Shown piece by piece: positions 28,085 to 38,232 of a stretch of DNA of 45,048 nt; the stretch's first letter is position 1; every line of letters begins with the position of its first letter. Both the position numbers and the translations under genes were made by a program. The stretch is taken from NCBI GenBank assembly GCA_003427395.1, contig BFEA01000390.1, positions 953,877 to 998,924 of the forward strand. The letters are read 5' to 3'. The notes below the pieces were generated by a model. It ran no database searches, was not told the origin of the DNA, and was given only the letters and a program-made list of their open reading frames with translations. The DNA is from Chara braunii. Lineage: Eukaryota; Streptophyta; Charophyceae; Charales; Characeae.

Positions 28085-29435
28085 ATATTTGTCGCCCTCT
28101 GGCCCTCACACCAAGTGCGCTATCGGGCGTCTTGCCGATCGCAAGAGCCCATCGTTCGGTTGTGGGACCTCCCTGTCACTCATAAGCTACAGTACTGCAC
28201 ACCGTCTGCACTAGGACACTCATTCGATGCCTACCGCAGCGTCATGCACAAACCGATTTAAAAGAACTAAACTAATTAATTGGTGGCTATGTCAGAGACT
28301 ATACATTTGGGTTCAACAGGTAAGTTCAGATTCCTACAAACGAAACCTATTTTACTTTGACTAGTCCGCAAACAGAAAGCACAATGAACAAATAACAGTT
28401 GTAACTATGCTGTCTGTCAAATGTTAATGGTTGTACATCTAACTAATCACAAAAATACAATCATTTGTTGGGTCTGTTTGCAGAGTGGAATCTTGCCCAA
28501 ACTTACCACCTGGAATCTACCCCTCCCTCAGTTCTTCTTGAATGTCTCTTGTCGTCAAGGTCCCTGAGCAATCCGGACAGCGTGCGTGTCTAAAGGTGTG
28601 CACACTGCCCACCCCTATGCCCCGAGTCCTGTCGAGCTGGCCAGCCCTGCACAGTCTTTATCCTCGCGTGCAACGAGCCTTACACCGACCGATTGGCTGA
28701 TCAGGAGTCGTTTATATGGACCGCCCCCGTCCTCAGGAATTCTTTAACGTCGCAGACATGACGACGATCATAGCCAATGGAAGGTACCCCGCCAGTGCTT
28801 ATTTATAGACGCCCGGTCTCGTCTGTCCCATAGGGCTGGTCTGCCCCTCATAAGCCCCTTTGCAGCGCAGTGAGCAGACAAAGGACAAAGCAGCAAAGCA
28901 TGTGTGCTCTACTCCCGGTGGGTTGGCATGGTGACCGTGACCAAGGGCCCTTCAGATAGCACCGCCCTCTCCTTCCAGATGCTCCACGTGAAGGTTAGCG
29001 ACTCTCAAGGTTGAGCACACACGACTCCTCACATGAGAGGACTCTCAAGACAGAACACATCCTCACGGTAAGAAGTGTCGAAGAGGGTAGATAAGGTTAG
29101 GTGACACGCACATCAAAATAGTTGTGCCCCCAACCACAGATATTCTCACCAGATGACCCGATGATGATTGTGATGACCAGTCGCTGCTTTGGCACAACCA
29201 GCATTGCACCGCCGTTCCACCTCAGCATCAATCACATATCGAATAGTTCTCATCACACTGCGAACACCGAATACACAACGTAGCCTTCCTGGCGATACCC
29301 CTCTCCACCTGGGTCGCCTTCTTATCTCCGCCCTCCTCACTACAAACGTCCCACGGCACGGTCACTCACCGCACACAACCGTGTATGTACCGCATTAGGC
29401 AGAAGATGAGCACCAGATTAGCGCACCGTACCACA
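28085..29435 (-). other. Element 2 leader
   Basis: About 1.35 kb lie between primer site and gag. The portion 28510-29150 is homologous to 17510-16863 of element 3 in the same position and sense. No gene is supported. The shared module is at 28695-28765. Confidence 0.65.
28695..28765 (-). promoter_or_regulatory. Leader module of element 2
   Basis: A more diverged copy of the module at 11080-11150. CTGATCAG, CCTGAGGA and GCGACGTTAAA are kept. Confidence 0.6.
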
Positions 29436-29447
29436 GCTCTGATACCA
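29436..29447 (-). promoter_or_regulatory. Element 2 primer-binding site (tRNA-iMet)
   Basis: The minus strand reads TGGTATCAGAGC, the classical complement of the initiator tRNA 3' end, three bases from the LTR. Confidence 0.9.
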
Positions 29448-29450
29448 AAT

Positions 29451-30376
29451 TGCAAGGAAGATGAGCAATAGCGAACTTCAAAAATCAAACACCATCATTC
29501 ACATAAGACCAGATAGTCATGACCTCAAACCAATAGCACAATTGCATCCGAGTTTCACCAAATAAGAGCACACCAAAAGCTCATAATTGACAATGCTGGA
29601 ATAGTCTCATCATCATCAACGAAGAACCCATGTTGATATCCTATTTGGCGCTCGGCGCCCAGACTACGAATGGCAGATTCTATCTAGCCTAGACTACACG
29701 GATGACGTCAACAGCTTCCCAAGTACGACCAGATCTCGGCCAATGCCGCATGCCTCAAGCACCAGGTATGTCTCTCGTATCACTCACAACCTTGTTCCCC
29801 AACTCAGATGCCACTTGCACCCAAGGACCACCATGCACCCCATCCAACATACAGCAGCGCAGCTCGGCTATGGTTGCCTGCTCCTTCCAGCTCGGCCCTG
29901 AGCGCGTGAGCCTGGCCAGCGTTAGCGCAGCAGCGCTTGTGCAGCATACAGCCAGTGCCCGAATGTCCAATGCGTGGGCAATCCCTTCCCTATATCGAAG
30001 TGGCCTGCTGCTGCGTGCTGTGCTGCGGTACTGGGCCCCGGCCCAGACGCTTCTGGTAGGCCCAAGGAGGCTGAGCCTCAGTCCAAACGAATCAGACCCA
30101 GGCCACCGACAGTTACCAGTGCCCAGCTGCCCATAGTATGAGTTGGGTCCATGCTGCGTATCTCGCCCAGGGCCTGACTGCGATACATTTGGTAAAGGAG
30201 GCCAGGGCCTGGGCGCCTTCAACCAACTGGCACTGCGCAACTGCCTGAATTTTGCCCCAGTTGCGAAGTAGTCCAACATAGGCCTCTTGTCGTCTTTTGA
30301 GCCTGCCTTCACTTAGGGCGGCCGACCTGTTGCAAATAAGGGCCCTATAGGGCTTATCGAGGCCTTGTGCCTCGCA
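29451..30376 (-). repeat. Element 2 5' LTR
   Basis: 926 bp with the same ends as the 3' LTR, followed by ATTG, which repeats the four bases before 21771. Confidence 0.95.
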
Positions 30377-30751
30377 ATTGATGAATTCTAAAAGGAAGGC
30401 ATTAAACGAAAAGATTGAAAATTCATGAGATTTGATTAATTGCCGAATTATTATCATTTGTAATTGGAAAGTGAGGGGAGTGAAAAATTTGAAATATCAA
30501 AAAAGAAAAATCACAAATTCCAAATGAAGTAAGGTAAATTCCGAAGTGAATTTTGAAAGATTAATTAAGATTCGAAGAGAAAAAAAAATAAAAATGAGGG
30601 AGAAGTGATCCTAGCGATCTGGGCTAACAAACGGTAGTGATATTAGGGGTAGTAGGTGTAAGGGGGGGGGGAATGCAGCGGGAGGGAGGTCGGGATTGTG
30701 CAGCAACGGGGGAGAAAGAAACGTGGTGTGGAAGGAGGGCGGCGGGGGGGG
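30377..30751. other. AT-rich to G-rich noncoding sequence before the gap
   Basis: No gene is seen. The sequence changes from AT-rich (30380-30590) to G-rich near the gap. Confidence 0.5.
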
Positions 30752-30807
30752 NNNNNNNNNNNNNNNNNNNNNNNNNNNNNNNNNNNNNNNNNNNNNNNNN
30801 NNNNNNN
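30752..30807. other. Assembly gap (56 N)
   Basis: A run of N of fixed length. A single N also occurs at 31436. Confidence 1.
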
Positions 30808-30841
30808 TGGAGACATTGTGCAGATCTGAGTCTACCTGTAC

Positions 30842-30877
30842 CTGTCTCTTATACACATCTATGTGTATAAGAGACAG
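30842..30877. other. Tn5/Nextera adaptor dimer, sequencing artefact
   Basis: CTGTCTCTTATACACATCT is followed directly by ATGTGTATAAGAGACAG. This is the Tn5 mosaic end and its reverse complement, the mate-pair junction adaptor lacking two central bases. It is not organismal DNA, and the bases on either side may not be adjacent in the genome. ORFs crossing it carry the telltale peptide MCIRDR. Confidence 0.97.
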
Positions 30878-31714
30878 GAGTCGGGATTGGAATAAGGATC
30901 AGGAAGTAGGAAGGGAGAGGAAGAAGAAGATCACGCCGAGGGAAAAGTGGTATGCCGGGGAGGGGAACGGCGCGCGGGGGGCAGGGGGGGGGAGTAGCAC
31001 GCAGGGGGGTAAGGGGAGCAGGGGAAAGTAGAGCGCGCGGGAAGTAGAGTGTGTGGGGGGAGGGAGCGCGCGCGCGGAAAGAGGAAGGGCGCGAACGGGG
31101 GAAAGAAGGGGAGCAACGGGGGAGGGCGCACGGGGAAGGGGGGGGGAGGATAATGATGAAGAGCGATGATGATGATGATGATGATGACGCCGAAGATAAT
31201 GCGGGGGGGGAAGGGAGGAATCGAATTGAAATCAATTCGATTTCTTTCGATTTCGATATCGGGATTGAAATCGAACCGATGTCGATTTCGAGGATTCCGC
31301 TTTCAGAAAACGACCGGGGGGGGGGAGACGATGAGAACGACGAGGGGGCGAAGACGACAAAAAAAAGAAGAAGAAACGAAGGAAGAAAGAAGGGGAAAAA
31401 AAAAGGGAAGAAAATCGAAGGAGAAAAGAAAAGAANCGTTGTTGAGGAAGAAGGAGAGAAAGAGAAAAGAAGAACGAGAGAAAGAAAAATAAAATAAAAT
31501 AAAATAATAACCTATTGTCGTCGACGATTCGGGATCGTTGATGACATGGCAGCGGCGACGATGACGATGACGTGGCAATGTCGACATTGGAGATGATGGC
31601 GATGGGAATGACGTGGTAATGTCGGCGACAAAGGCGATGATGACAATGATGTCGTCGTTAAGGCTGCTCCGCGTCGATCAGGGCAGGCGGGAGGGCGATC
31701 GACAACGCTCAGTC
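30878..31714. repeat. Purine-rich low-complexity region
   Basis: GGGGAGG-rich sequence is followed by (GAT)n at about 31160-31190, TCGATTT-type words at 31220-31290, A/G-rich sequence, and GATGACG-rich words at 31510-31660. ORFs here are compositional artefacts. Confidence 0.7.
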
Positions 31715-32168
31715 AACTCGCCGCAGATTCGACACGACTCAACGGACGCAGACACGAAGTGGCAAAGTCGCAAAGTCGCAGTCTTGAATTTCCGAACACA
31801 ATGTCGAAGCAAAGTCACACTGAACACAACTTGGTACCCGTATTGGGCTCAAGTCCGGACATAAGTACCGGACTCAAATACGGTCCTGAGGGCGAAAGTG
31901 CAAATGCCTCAAGGCCAGTACAAAAAATTAAAAGTCTGAGAGTGGGCGCCAAGATGTCGGATGGCGCCAAGTGTCCGAAATTCGAAAGTCCCGAAAGAAG
32001 GATTTTGAAAACGGGCGCCAGAACGCAGATGGCGCCAACTGTCTGAAACCAGAAGAACAAAAACAAAATAAAACAAGAAAATTGTAAAAACCAAAAAAAT
32101 AAATAAATACAGCAAGTTGGTGGGTGGTAACCCACAGACCAAGGATCGAGCCCTGGTGGAGTCCGTAA
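31715..32168 (+). repeat. Dispersed repeat family B, copy 2
   Basis: It matches 4985-5350 and, at its right end, 13065-13190, so it is the longest version of this repeat. The right end interrupts a retroelement protease on the minus strand at 32168-32170, which suggests the repeat, or the element it ends, inserted there. Confidence 0.75.
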
Positions 32169-32169
32169 C

Positions 32170-32767
32170 ATGAAATGTTGACTGATGTAATTGCGAGTAA
32201 CTCCACAATCGATTAAGGCACTGCAGGTTCCCTTCCCGATCTGAATGTGGATGTAACGGGGCATCCATGTTGTCGTACTGTTGTGTTGCGTACTCATGGT
32301 CGATATTTTAAAGGTACTACTCCGACGTCCGTCAACGGGGGTGGTACTTTAATGTGCAAATACTCACACCGATGAGCCATCAAGGCGTTGCAATACGGTT
32401 TCGACGAGGAACAGGTTAGGGGAAGAGGCATCAATTGGAAGTCTTCGAAAGTCAACGGGTCGAGGTCCTCAATTCTTGACCATGAGGATGAATCCCCGGC
32501 TGAAGCCAATGGTGAAGATGTCGAGTCACTTGTCGACGTGGTGAAACCGCACATGCGCTCGAGAGTTGCACGTGGAGTGATTGGTCCAGCGCAGGGACCA
32601 GCTGGACAGCGTAATCCTCGTAATCGTAACGAGAACTTGCAACATCTGCATGCTACCCAGACATGTAGGAGGCCGCTAGCAAGGCAGCCGGGTTCGGTGG
32701 AATGGGAAGTGGAGTCGCCCGACTTCCCGCGAAACTTTGTTTCTCGAGCTCGACCGGGGTTGAACAT
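32170..32767 (-). pseudogene. Gag-protease remnant of another Ty3/gypsy element
   Basis: The minus strand shows RIEDLDPLTFEDFQLMPLP and ALMAHRCEYLHIKVPPPLTD, then in an overlapping frame CSALIDCGVTRNYISQHFM. The last resembles a protease active site with D-C-G in place of D-[ST]-G. It stops where family B begins. The upstream part is similar to Gag-Pol linkers I recall from Chara, with moderate certainty. Confidence 0.5.
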
Positions 32768-33330
32768 CTTCTTTGCCTTTGTCGGGGCATTGTGTGGGGG
32801 TGTGTTTGGTACGCTATTGCACCAAAACCAGCATCCCCACTTTTGTCAGAGCTTGTATTGCTCCTGGGTGAGGTTGAAATTTACCCATGGCTGGTTCAAC
32901 CATTCAACTCCAGACATCCATGCAGATTTCACCTTCTTGTTGGATTTGGGGCGTCGCTGTTGAGCACATCGATCCCGTAGGGGGACCCTCCCGGCCGCGT
33001 CACGCACGAGTTCGTGCAGGTCTTTATCCTTTATTGAGGTGTGAGTGGAGCTTCCGTCGCCGCTTCGGCCAAGTGCGCCAGCCATACCTCTCGTGAACCC
33101 CTACAACAAGATACGGCCACGCGAGGTACAACTTGCCTCCACCTGCGGAAGTTGTCACCATCCCTTGAGTGGGTGTATCCTCGTCGAGCTACTGAACCAC
33201 GTACGAAAGTTAACCAGTTGCAATCGCAAAGGTGACCCAGCCGAGGGCGTTTCTCGTATGCTGCAACATAGGGGGTCTGCGTGGTCTCAGGTCTCTATCG
33301 GATCCGTACGCGAACTGACGCATTAGGGGG
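32768..33330. other. Unassigned sequence with short ORFs
   Basis: A plus-strand ORF (33045-33326, 93 codons) and others are open but show no motif I recognise. It may be retroelement remnant sequence. Confidence 0.3.
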
Positions 33331-34316
33331 CTGAAGTCCTAAGCACGACTCGTCGTCGATCGACTAGGACGCATCCTTCTTACCATGCAAACACCACACC
33401 AAAATCATAAAATCGGACCACTCACACAAACACTCCTAGTCCCTTTTGTATTCGACCCATAACGTTTCCGACAAGGCGATCGGTTAGGCGTCGCGCGCAA
33501 AGCTCATAATAAACATTGTGTGGCCGTAGGCTTACTCATATCGACTAGCCATGCCTGAATACGCAAGCAGTCGCAATGATGGCGTACTATGTAGTACCCA
33601 TAATCGCGTGGCCCTCAATGGTCTCGAGGGTCGAGTTCGACACTCAAGTGTCCGCTGACACGCGCCTTGAGAGATTAATCTCTCAACGTTAGAAAACCGC
33701 CAAGGCGGTTGAAATATCTACCCTCTTGTGCACCATGTGGAGAGTGGGTGGTAGACAGGTTCCGACCCGTTGTGGTGGTCAACACTTGTGGCCATGGAGA
33801 CTAGCTCCTTCATTGGAAGCACGGAACCAGGTCAAGGGGTTTGACTTTGACGACCGCCACGGACTTCAACGTCCAAGTATAAAAATTAACAAGCAAAATC
33901 ACTCAGTAAAATGAACGAGCATCCTGATACCGATATTAAATAAGAACTCGAGGTAAAATAAAAAGGGGAAAGATAAACCCATCAGGTATGCAGATCGTGC
34001 AACACATGGCTGTCATTCTTACTGCCTATGAAGTAAGGCTCGTACACAGGCTCCAAAAACTAACCTGCATAAAACACATACACACGAGAGCCACATTGTC
34101 ATTACACCAATGGGGTCAACTTTACTGTTCCCTGTAACTCGCACCACGCCACACACACTCGAGCCCCAACCATTGTCAACTTTCCATAAAAACCCATCAG
34201 TTCTTTATTATGGCTATTAAAAGAAGTTTGGTTAAAACCCTCAAAGAAACATATCAAATCTCAAGGCTAAGGCATCACATTAAGGAACAGGTGTAAGCAA
34301 AGTTGTGTCGTGAGCC
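33331..34316. other. Noncoding region with perfect short palindromes
   Basis: No gene is seen. Perfect inverted repeats lie close together: GACACT/AGTGTC (33639-33652), a 20-bp palindrome TTGAGAGATT/AATCTCTCAA (33667-33686) and AACCGCC/GGCGGTT (33695-33710). Confidence 0.6.
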
Positions 34317-34381
34317 AACAAGTCGGCAATCAACCAACCGACTTGTTATCAAAGATAACAGAAGATGATCCTTTTAGGATC
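34317..34381. repeat. Three consecutive perfect hairpins
   Basis: AACAAGTCGG/CCGACTTGTT has an 11-nt loop (34317-34347), TGTTATC/GATAACA a 3-nt loop (34344-34360), and GATCCT/AGGATC a 3-nt loop (34367-34381). All stems are perfect. The first two overlap by four bases and so are alternative folds. Confidence 0.8.
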
Positions 34382-34547
34382 GAGCTGAAACTTGTTAGAT
34401 CTTGAATCCAAATGGCCAGGAAGGATCTGTGAACATAACACAGGCCAAATCCCAATACTAAATATTATGTGTACGGAGAGTGAACCCCCATATCACATGT
34501 CACTCAAAACTTCATAAGACAATCTTAAATCTCTCTCTCAATGAATC

Positions 34548-35057
34548 TCGAAGGAGAAAATTTCGGCAACATTCCCTCTATATAAGGTGGATTGCCAAGG
34601 TTTTTCCTATCAAGATATAATCTCACTCTTCAAAACTAAGACAATTTCAACAACGCTTTTTGTAGGACAAGTGCCTTCTCAAAATTTATACAAGGCTAAA
34701 TATAAAACTTGAAATAATTCAAACTTCATAAAGTTAAATTTTGTTTAATTCCTTGATTTAGAAAAAAAATAGATAGTATCTCCCCTAGAAAAGTAGGCTT
34801 CCCAAATTTATACCAAGTCGGATATAAACAACTTTTTGAAAAAAAAACAAAATTTGACTAACTCCTTGGTTTTGTAGAAATTTCGACAATGCTCCACGTA
34901 GAGAAAGTTACTTTTCAAAATTTATACAGAGCCAAGTAAAATAAATGATCCCAACAAATGCAAGAATTGAACTAAGTAAAATCAAGTTGGCTAAAAAAAT
35001 GCAGGAATTGAACTAAGTAAAATAAAGCTGGCTAAAAAAATGCAGGAATTGAACTAA
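34548..35057. repeat. Degenerate tandem repeat (about 118 bp) ending in a 41-bp tandem repeat
   Basis: Words such as AAATTTATAC, AATATAAA, CTAACTCCTTG and AATTTCGACAATGCTCC recur at about 118-bp steps from 34548 to 34955. From 34959 a 41-bp unit (TGCAGGAATTGAACTAAGTA...) occurs 2.4 times (34959, 35000, 35041). No coding potential. Confidence 0.65.
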
Positions 35058-35264
35058 CTCCTACAGCTCCAGCGCGTGGCGAGCATCTAAAACAAATACC
35101 TATCAAAACTGGACTTAGAATAAGACAAAGTACTTGTGCAGTCTCAGGCAAGCCATATCACAACGGTAAGTACTCTCACCCAATCCCAAGGTTAAACCTC
35201 GTCAACAATAGTTCATAGTCTCTCAATGATTTATCCCTTTTTACCCAGCTTACATAAGGCATAG

Positions 35265-35955
35265 AGCTAGACCATTCAACTTAGAAACAAAGTCTAGTTT
35301 TGCCATTGAATATACACAAACACAGGGCACTACTTTTCTCTTCTTTGGGCATATAACTAGGCGAAACAAAGCCTAGTCGCCATGTTTAAGTGGCCAAGCT
35401 ATATATATTTTTCTGCCCTTAGTCTTTTAAGGTAGCATAAGACTGAACCATTCAACTAAGAAACAAAGTTCAGCCTGCCCCGTCTTACCATCAATTAATA
35501 TTATTAATTAATACTCTCTTCATTATGATAAGCTATAGTCATGCCATTCAACTTAGAAACAAGCCCCGACTAATAATAATAGAATATTGATAAAACTATT
35601 CCTTAGTTCCAGCATGTGCGTGGCTCCAGACCAAACCATTCAACTTAGAAACAAAGTCTGGCCCTTCACCTGATTTCCCTCAGAATAAACAAAAAGAAGT
35701 TTGAGCCATTCAACTTAGAACAAAGCCCAAACTCCCATTTTCAGAAACAATAAAGAAACATTGTAAAACCCCAAAATAAACCAACGCGACTAAGCCATTC
35801 AACTTAGAAACAAAGCTTGGGCCCTCAAAATGCAGCCACAGGCAGCACTCGCAAGTCGGTGCAACCAGACCATCCAACTTAGGAACAAAGTTTGGTCCTC
35901 CAGGCAGTCAAAATAAACACAGCACTAGGCCATTCAACTTAGAAACAAAGCCCAA
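35265..35955. repeat. Array of nine hairpins with conserved loop and covarying stems
   Basis: The loop consensus CATTCAACTTAGAAACAAA occurs at 35273, 35449, 35545, 35637, 35707, 35796, 35871 and 35931, and in a shortened form GAAACAAA at 35363. The flanking words differ between copies but are complementary within each: CTAGAC/GTCTAG, ACTAGGC/GCCTAGT, CTGAAC/GTTCAG, TAGTC..GC/GC..GACTA, CCAGAC/GTCTGG, AGTTTG.GC/GC.CAAACT, CTAAGC/GCTTGG, ACCAGAC/GTTTGGT. The ninth (GGC/GCC) is weak. Spacers of 30-60 bp between copies are unrelated. I know no named element with this pattern. Confidence 0.85.
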
Positions 35956-37694
35956 CCCTTGGTTGACCCAAACAATTGTCGGCAAAACCGCCTTCCTCCC
36001 GCCTTCCCCCAGTTTACAACCCTTCTTCAATCTGAATTCAGACAACCAACAAAAATGAAACTGAGATTGTGCACGCATTCCTTTACTTCTTTGATTTAAG
36101 TCCACAAGTCAAACATAAATTCAGTAGGGTTGCATGCAGTATACTCGGTCAACCCATAGAAAGATGTACAAGTAAGGGTTTTAACTGGGTTTATAGAAGG
36201 AGATGAAGATTGCCCCTCAGTTCCCCGTCTCCAGAACCTCGTCTAGGTTTCGGCAGAGCTCCCGCAATCGGTGGGGAAACCTCTCACAGAGGCCTTGGCA
36301 CAGATTTCGGGTTGCAATCCCGCCTACCGCCTTCCTCTCCAAACCAATATATTAGACTGAGAGTAAGAAAGGAAGAGAGAGAAAGGTTTACCCTCTTAGA
36401 TAGAGGGCCTTGGTTCCTTCCATCGCCTGAGGGCCCCGCAATGATGGCCAATAAACACAATAAAATGGCCAAACTGAAGTCGTGACGCAGAGCAATTGCA
36501 CCCTGACGGTCCAATTCACAGCGGTGACCCCCCTTGCCAAGCCTTATCAGTCCCCCAAGCTACACTATCGCTACTTCTAACCAAACCACCGCTACACAAC
36601 CTAAAAAGGCCACGTTTGAACAGAGCACACTTCCTGTGCTCTATTTGAAACTCAGGTAGAGCACAACAGGACTCTACAGAATATCGTGCACACAACAACC
36701 ACGCGTAGTAGCAACGGAATACACACAAATATCTGATGTGCAAACTACCGCCAAGACCAGATACGTGCCTTCGCAGTTCGCATTTGTACCGGAATCAGGA
36801 TCAGACAAGCCCGCTGAGAGTCGATAGGCCATGCTCACACAATTTGTATTTCTATCTAGGCTAAGCCTTTGCCTTTTTGCGTGTTGCTTCAGCCAAACTC
36901 CCCACCTTGCAGTACCTTTCGCTCTGATTGGGCAGGGCTTAAAAGTCTGCGCCTTGGGTCAAGAAGCAGGGGCTAAGCCTCGGCTCCGCCTCATGAAAAA
37001 CAAAATAACGCTAGGAGTAGTGATACTTCACTTGAGTCGTAAAACCCCACTTATTCAACACTTGTCAAGTCACTCCACAAAGTCGAACTAAAACCAGGCT
37101 CGACAAGGTTTTCTTTCTCCGCTGAATCTTCCAAGCTCGTTCCCCCTTTTCTCACTGAAACTCACACTCCACTCTCTTCTTTAGGTGCACCTGGCTCGAG
37201 ACTTTGGCCACGTTCACTCAACCTCCTTTGCCCGCAGAAACAAACATAAGGAGTGCGGCTCTCAAGTGGTGGCTGCTGCTGTCCTCAAGCAGAGCATACC
37301 AAGGACCGGCAAACTGTCGCAAGCAAAACAAGGGCCACGAGCAGGATACCGCCCACGGCCTCGTCGATGGCAGCATATTGATGAGCCCGAAGGCAAGCGC
37401 AAAATCGACAGCTCTAAGCAACGCACAAAGCAATCATGATGCCGTGCCCGACGAGACTCCCGATGGCGACCCCGACGACCAGGATGAATGTTGTAACAAT
37501 GAGATTGGGTACGAAAAGCGCTATGAGCACCGGAGGTGCTAAAAAAAAAAAGAGGAAAATTGGATGAATCTCGGTTTCCCCCTTCCTTTTGGGCGCAACT
37601 CCAGACTATCGTACAACCAAAACTACACCTCCATAGAGAAATCCGTCGATGCCATCACATTCGCGAGGCCCACAAACCCTCAATTCACTACTTC
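35956..37694. other. Noncoding region, scattered hairpins
   Basis: No supported gene; ORFs are short and without motifs. Perfect hairpins include CCCTCT/AGAGGG (36391-36407), AGAGCACA/TGTGCTCT (36622-36642) and GTAGAG/CTCTAC (36656-36677). Confidence 0.5.
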
Positions 37695-38069
37695 ACTCGC
37701 CCGTTTTCACCAAGAAACGGGCGAGTTTCCCGCCATAACCAATTTCCTCGACATCACCGCGCATGCCTCTTCTCTCCTTACTCCCTTTCTACAACTCTCC
37801 CTCCATTCTGGCCTCACCATCTAATTCGCCATGCCAGAAAACCCCCGTCTAGCATCTTCACTCGCTCGATTCTATAGAGAATCGAGTGAGTTACCTCTTT
37901 TCCCCTTTCTGCCATAGCCAACTTCCACCATCTCCCTGCGCACATCATTTCCTCACTAACTCCTAGCTTGCTAACTTACTGCTAAAACTAACACCAGATT
38001 TGGATTCACCTTACTCTAAAACATCGAAAATGATCATCTGTTCGCCTGTTTTCATTGAGAAACGGGCGA
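37695..38069. repeat. Second hairpin series, three related hairpins
   Basis: ACTCGCCCGTTT/AAACGGGCGAGT (37695-37726, loop 8), ACTCGCTCGATTC/GAATCGAGTGAGT (37860-37891, loop 6, one G-T pair) and TCGCCTGTTT/AAACGGGCGA (38042-38069, loop 8, one T-G pair). They are spaced 165 and 182 bp. Flanking sequences (..CCATA.CCAA.TTCC.., ..TCACC...GCGC..) are also distantly similar, so this is a degenerate tandem repeat with a hairpin in each unit. The stem bases change in pairs. Confidence 0.8.
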
Positions 38070-38232
38070 GAAGATCCCTCTTCCATGTTCGCACTCGTCG
38101 TCTTCATCACCCCGTCACTGCGCCCTTCCCTGCCCCATATGCACCTGGTGCGTCTGGGTTCACTCTACCTTTCCTTCGCTGCCCATTACTCCCCTTCAGC
38201 GCCAAACTGCGTGCTAACCCAGACACCATGCA

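Larger units (their letters stand above)
21771..30376 (-). mobile_element. Element 2: nearly complete Ty3/gypsy chromovirus, minus strand
   Basis: Two LTRs (21771-22684 and 29451-30376) with TG and CA ends are flanked by a 4-bp duplication ATTG (21767-21770 and 30377-30380). On the minus strand the order is 5' LTR, tRNA-iMet primer site, leader, Gag with zinc knuckle, protease, RT, RNase H, integrase, chromodomain, polypurine tract and 3' LTR. All domains are present, but stops and frameshifts disable it. It is the most complete element in the window. Confidence 0.95.

Noticed and set aside
28510-29150. Solo LTR of another family nested in element 2
   Set aside because: The same sequence lies in the same place and sense in element 3 (16863-17510), so it is leader sequence of this family.
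30611-31497. ORFs across the N gap, the adaptor and the purine-rich region
   Set aside because: They include N-encoded X residues, adaptor peptides or compositional runs.
32388-32963. Plus-strand ORF of 191 codons
   Set aside because: The opposite strand carries Gag-Pol-like sequence over much of it. This frame shows no motif and is probably a shadow.
35265-35955. CRISPR array
   Set aside because: The repeats are imperfect, spacing is irregular, each repeat has its own stem, no Cas genes are near, and the context is eukaryotic.
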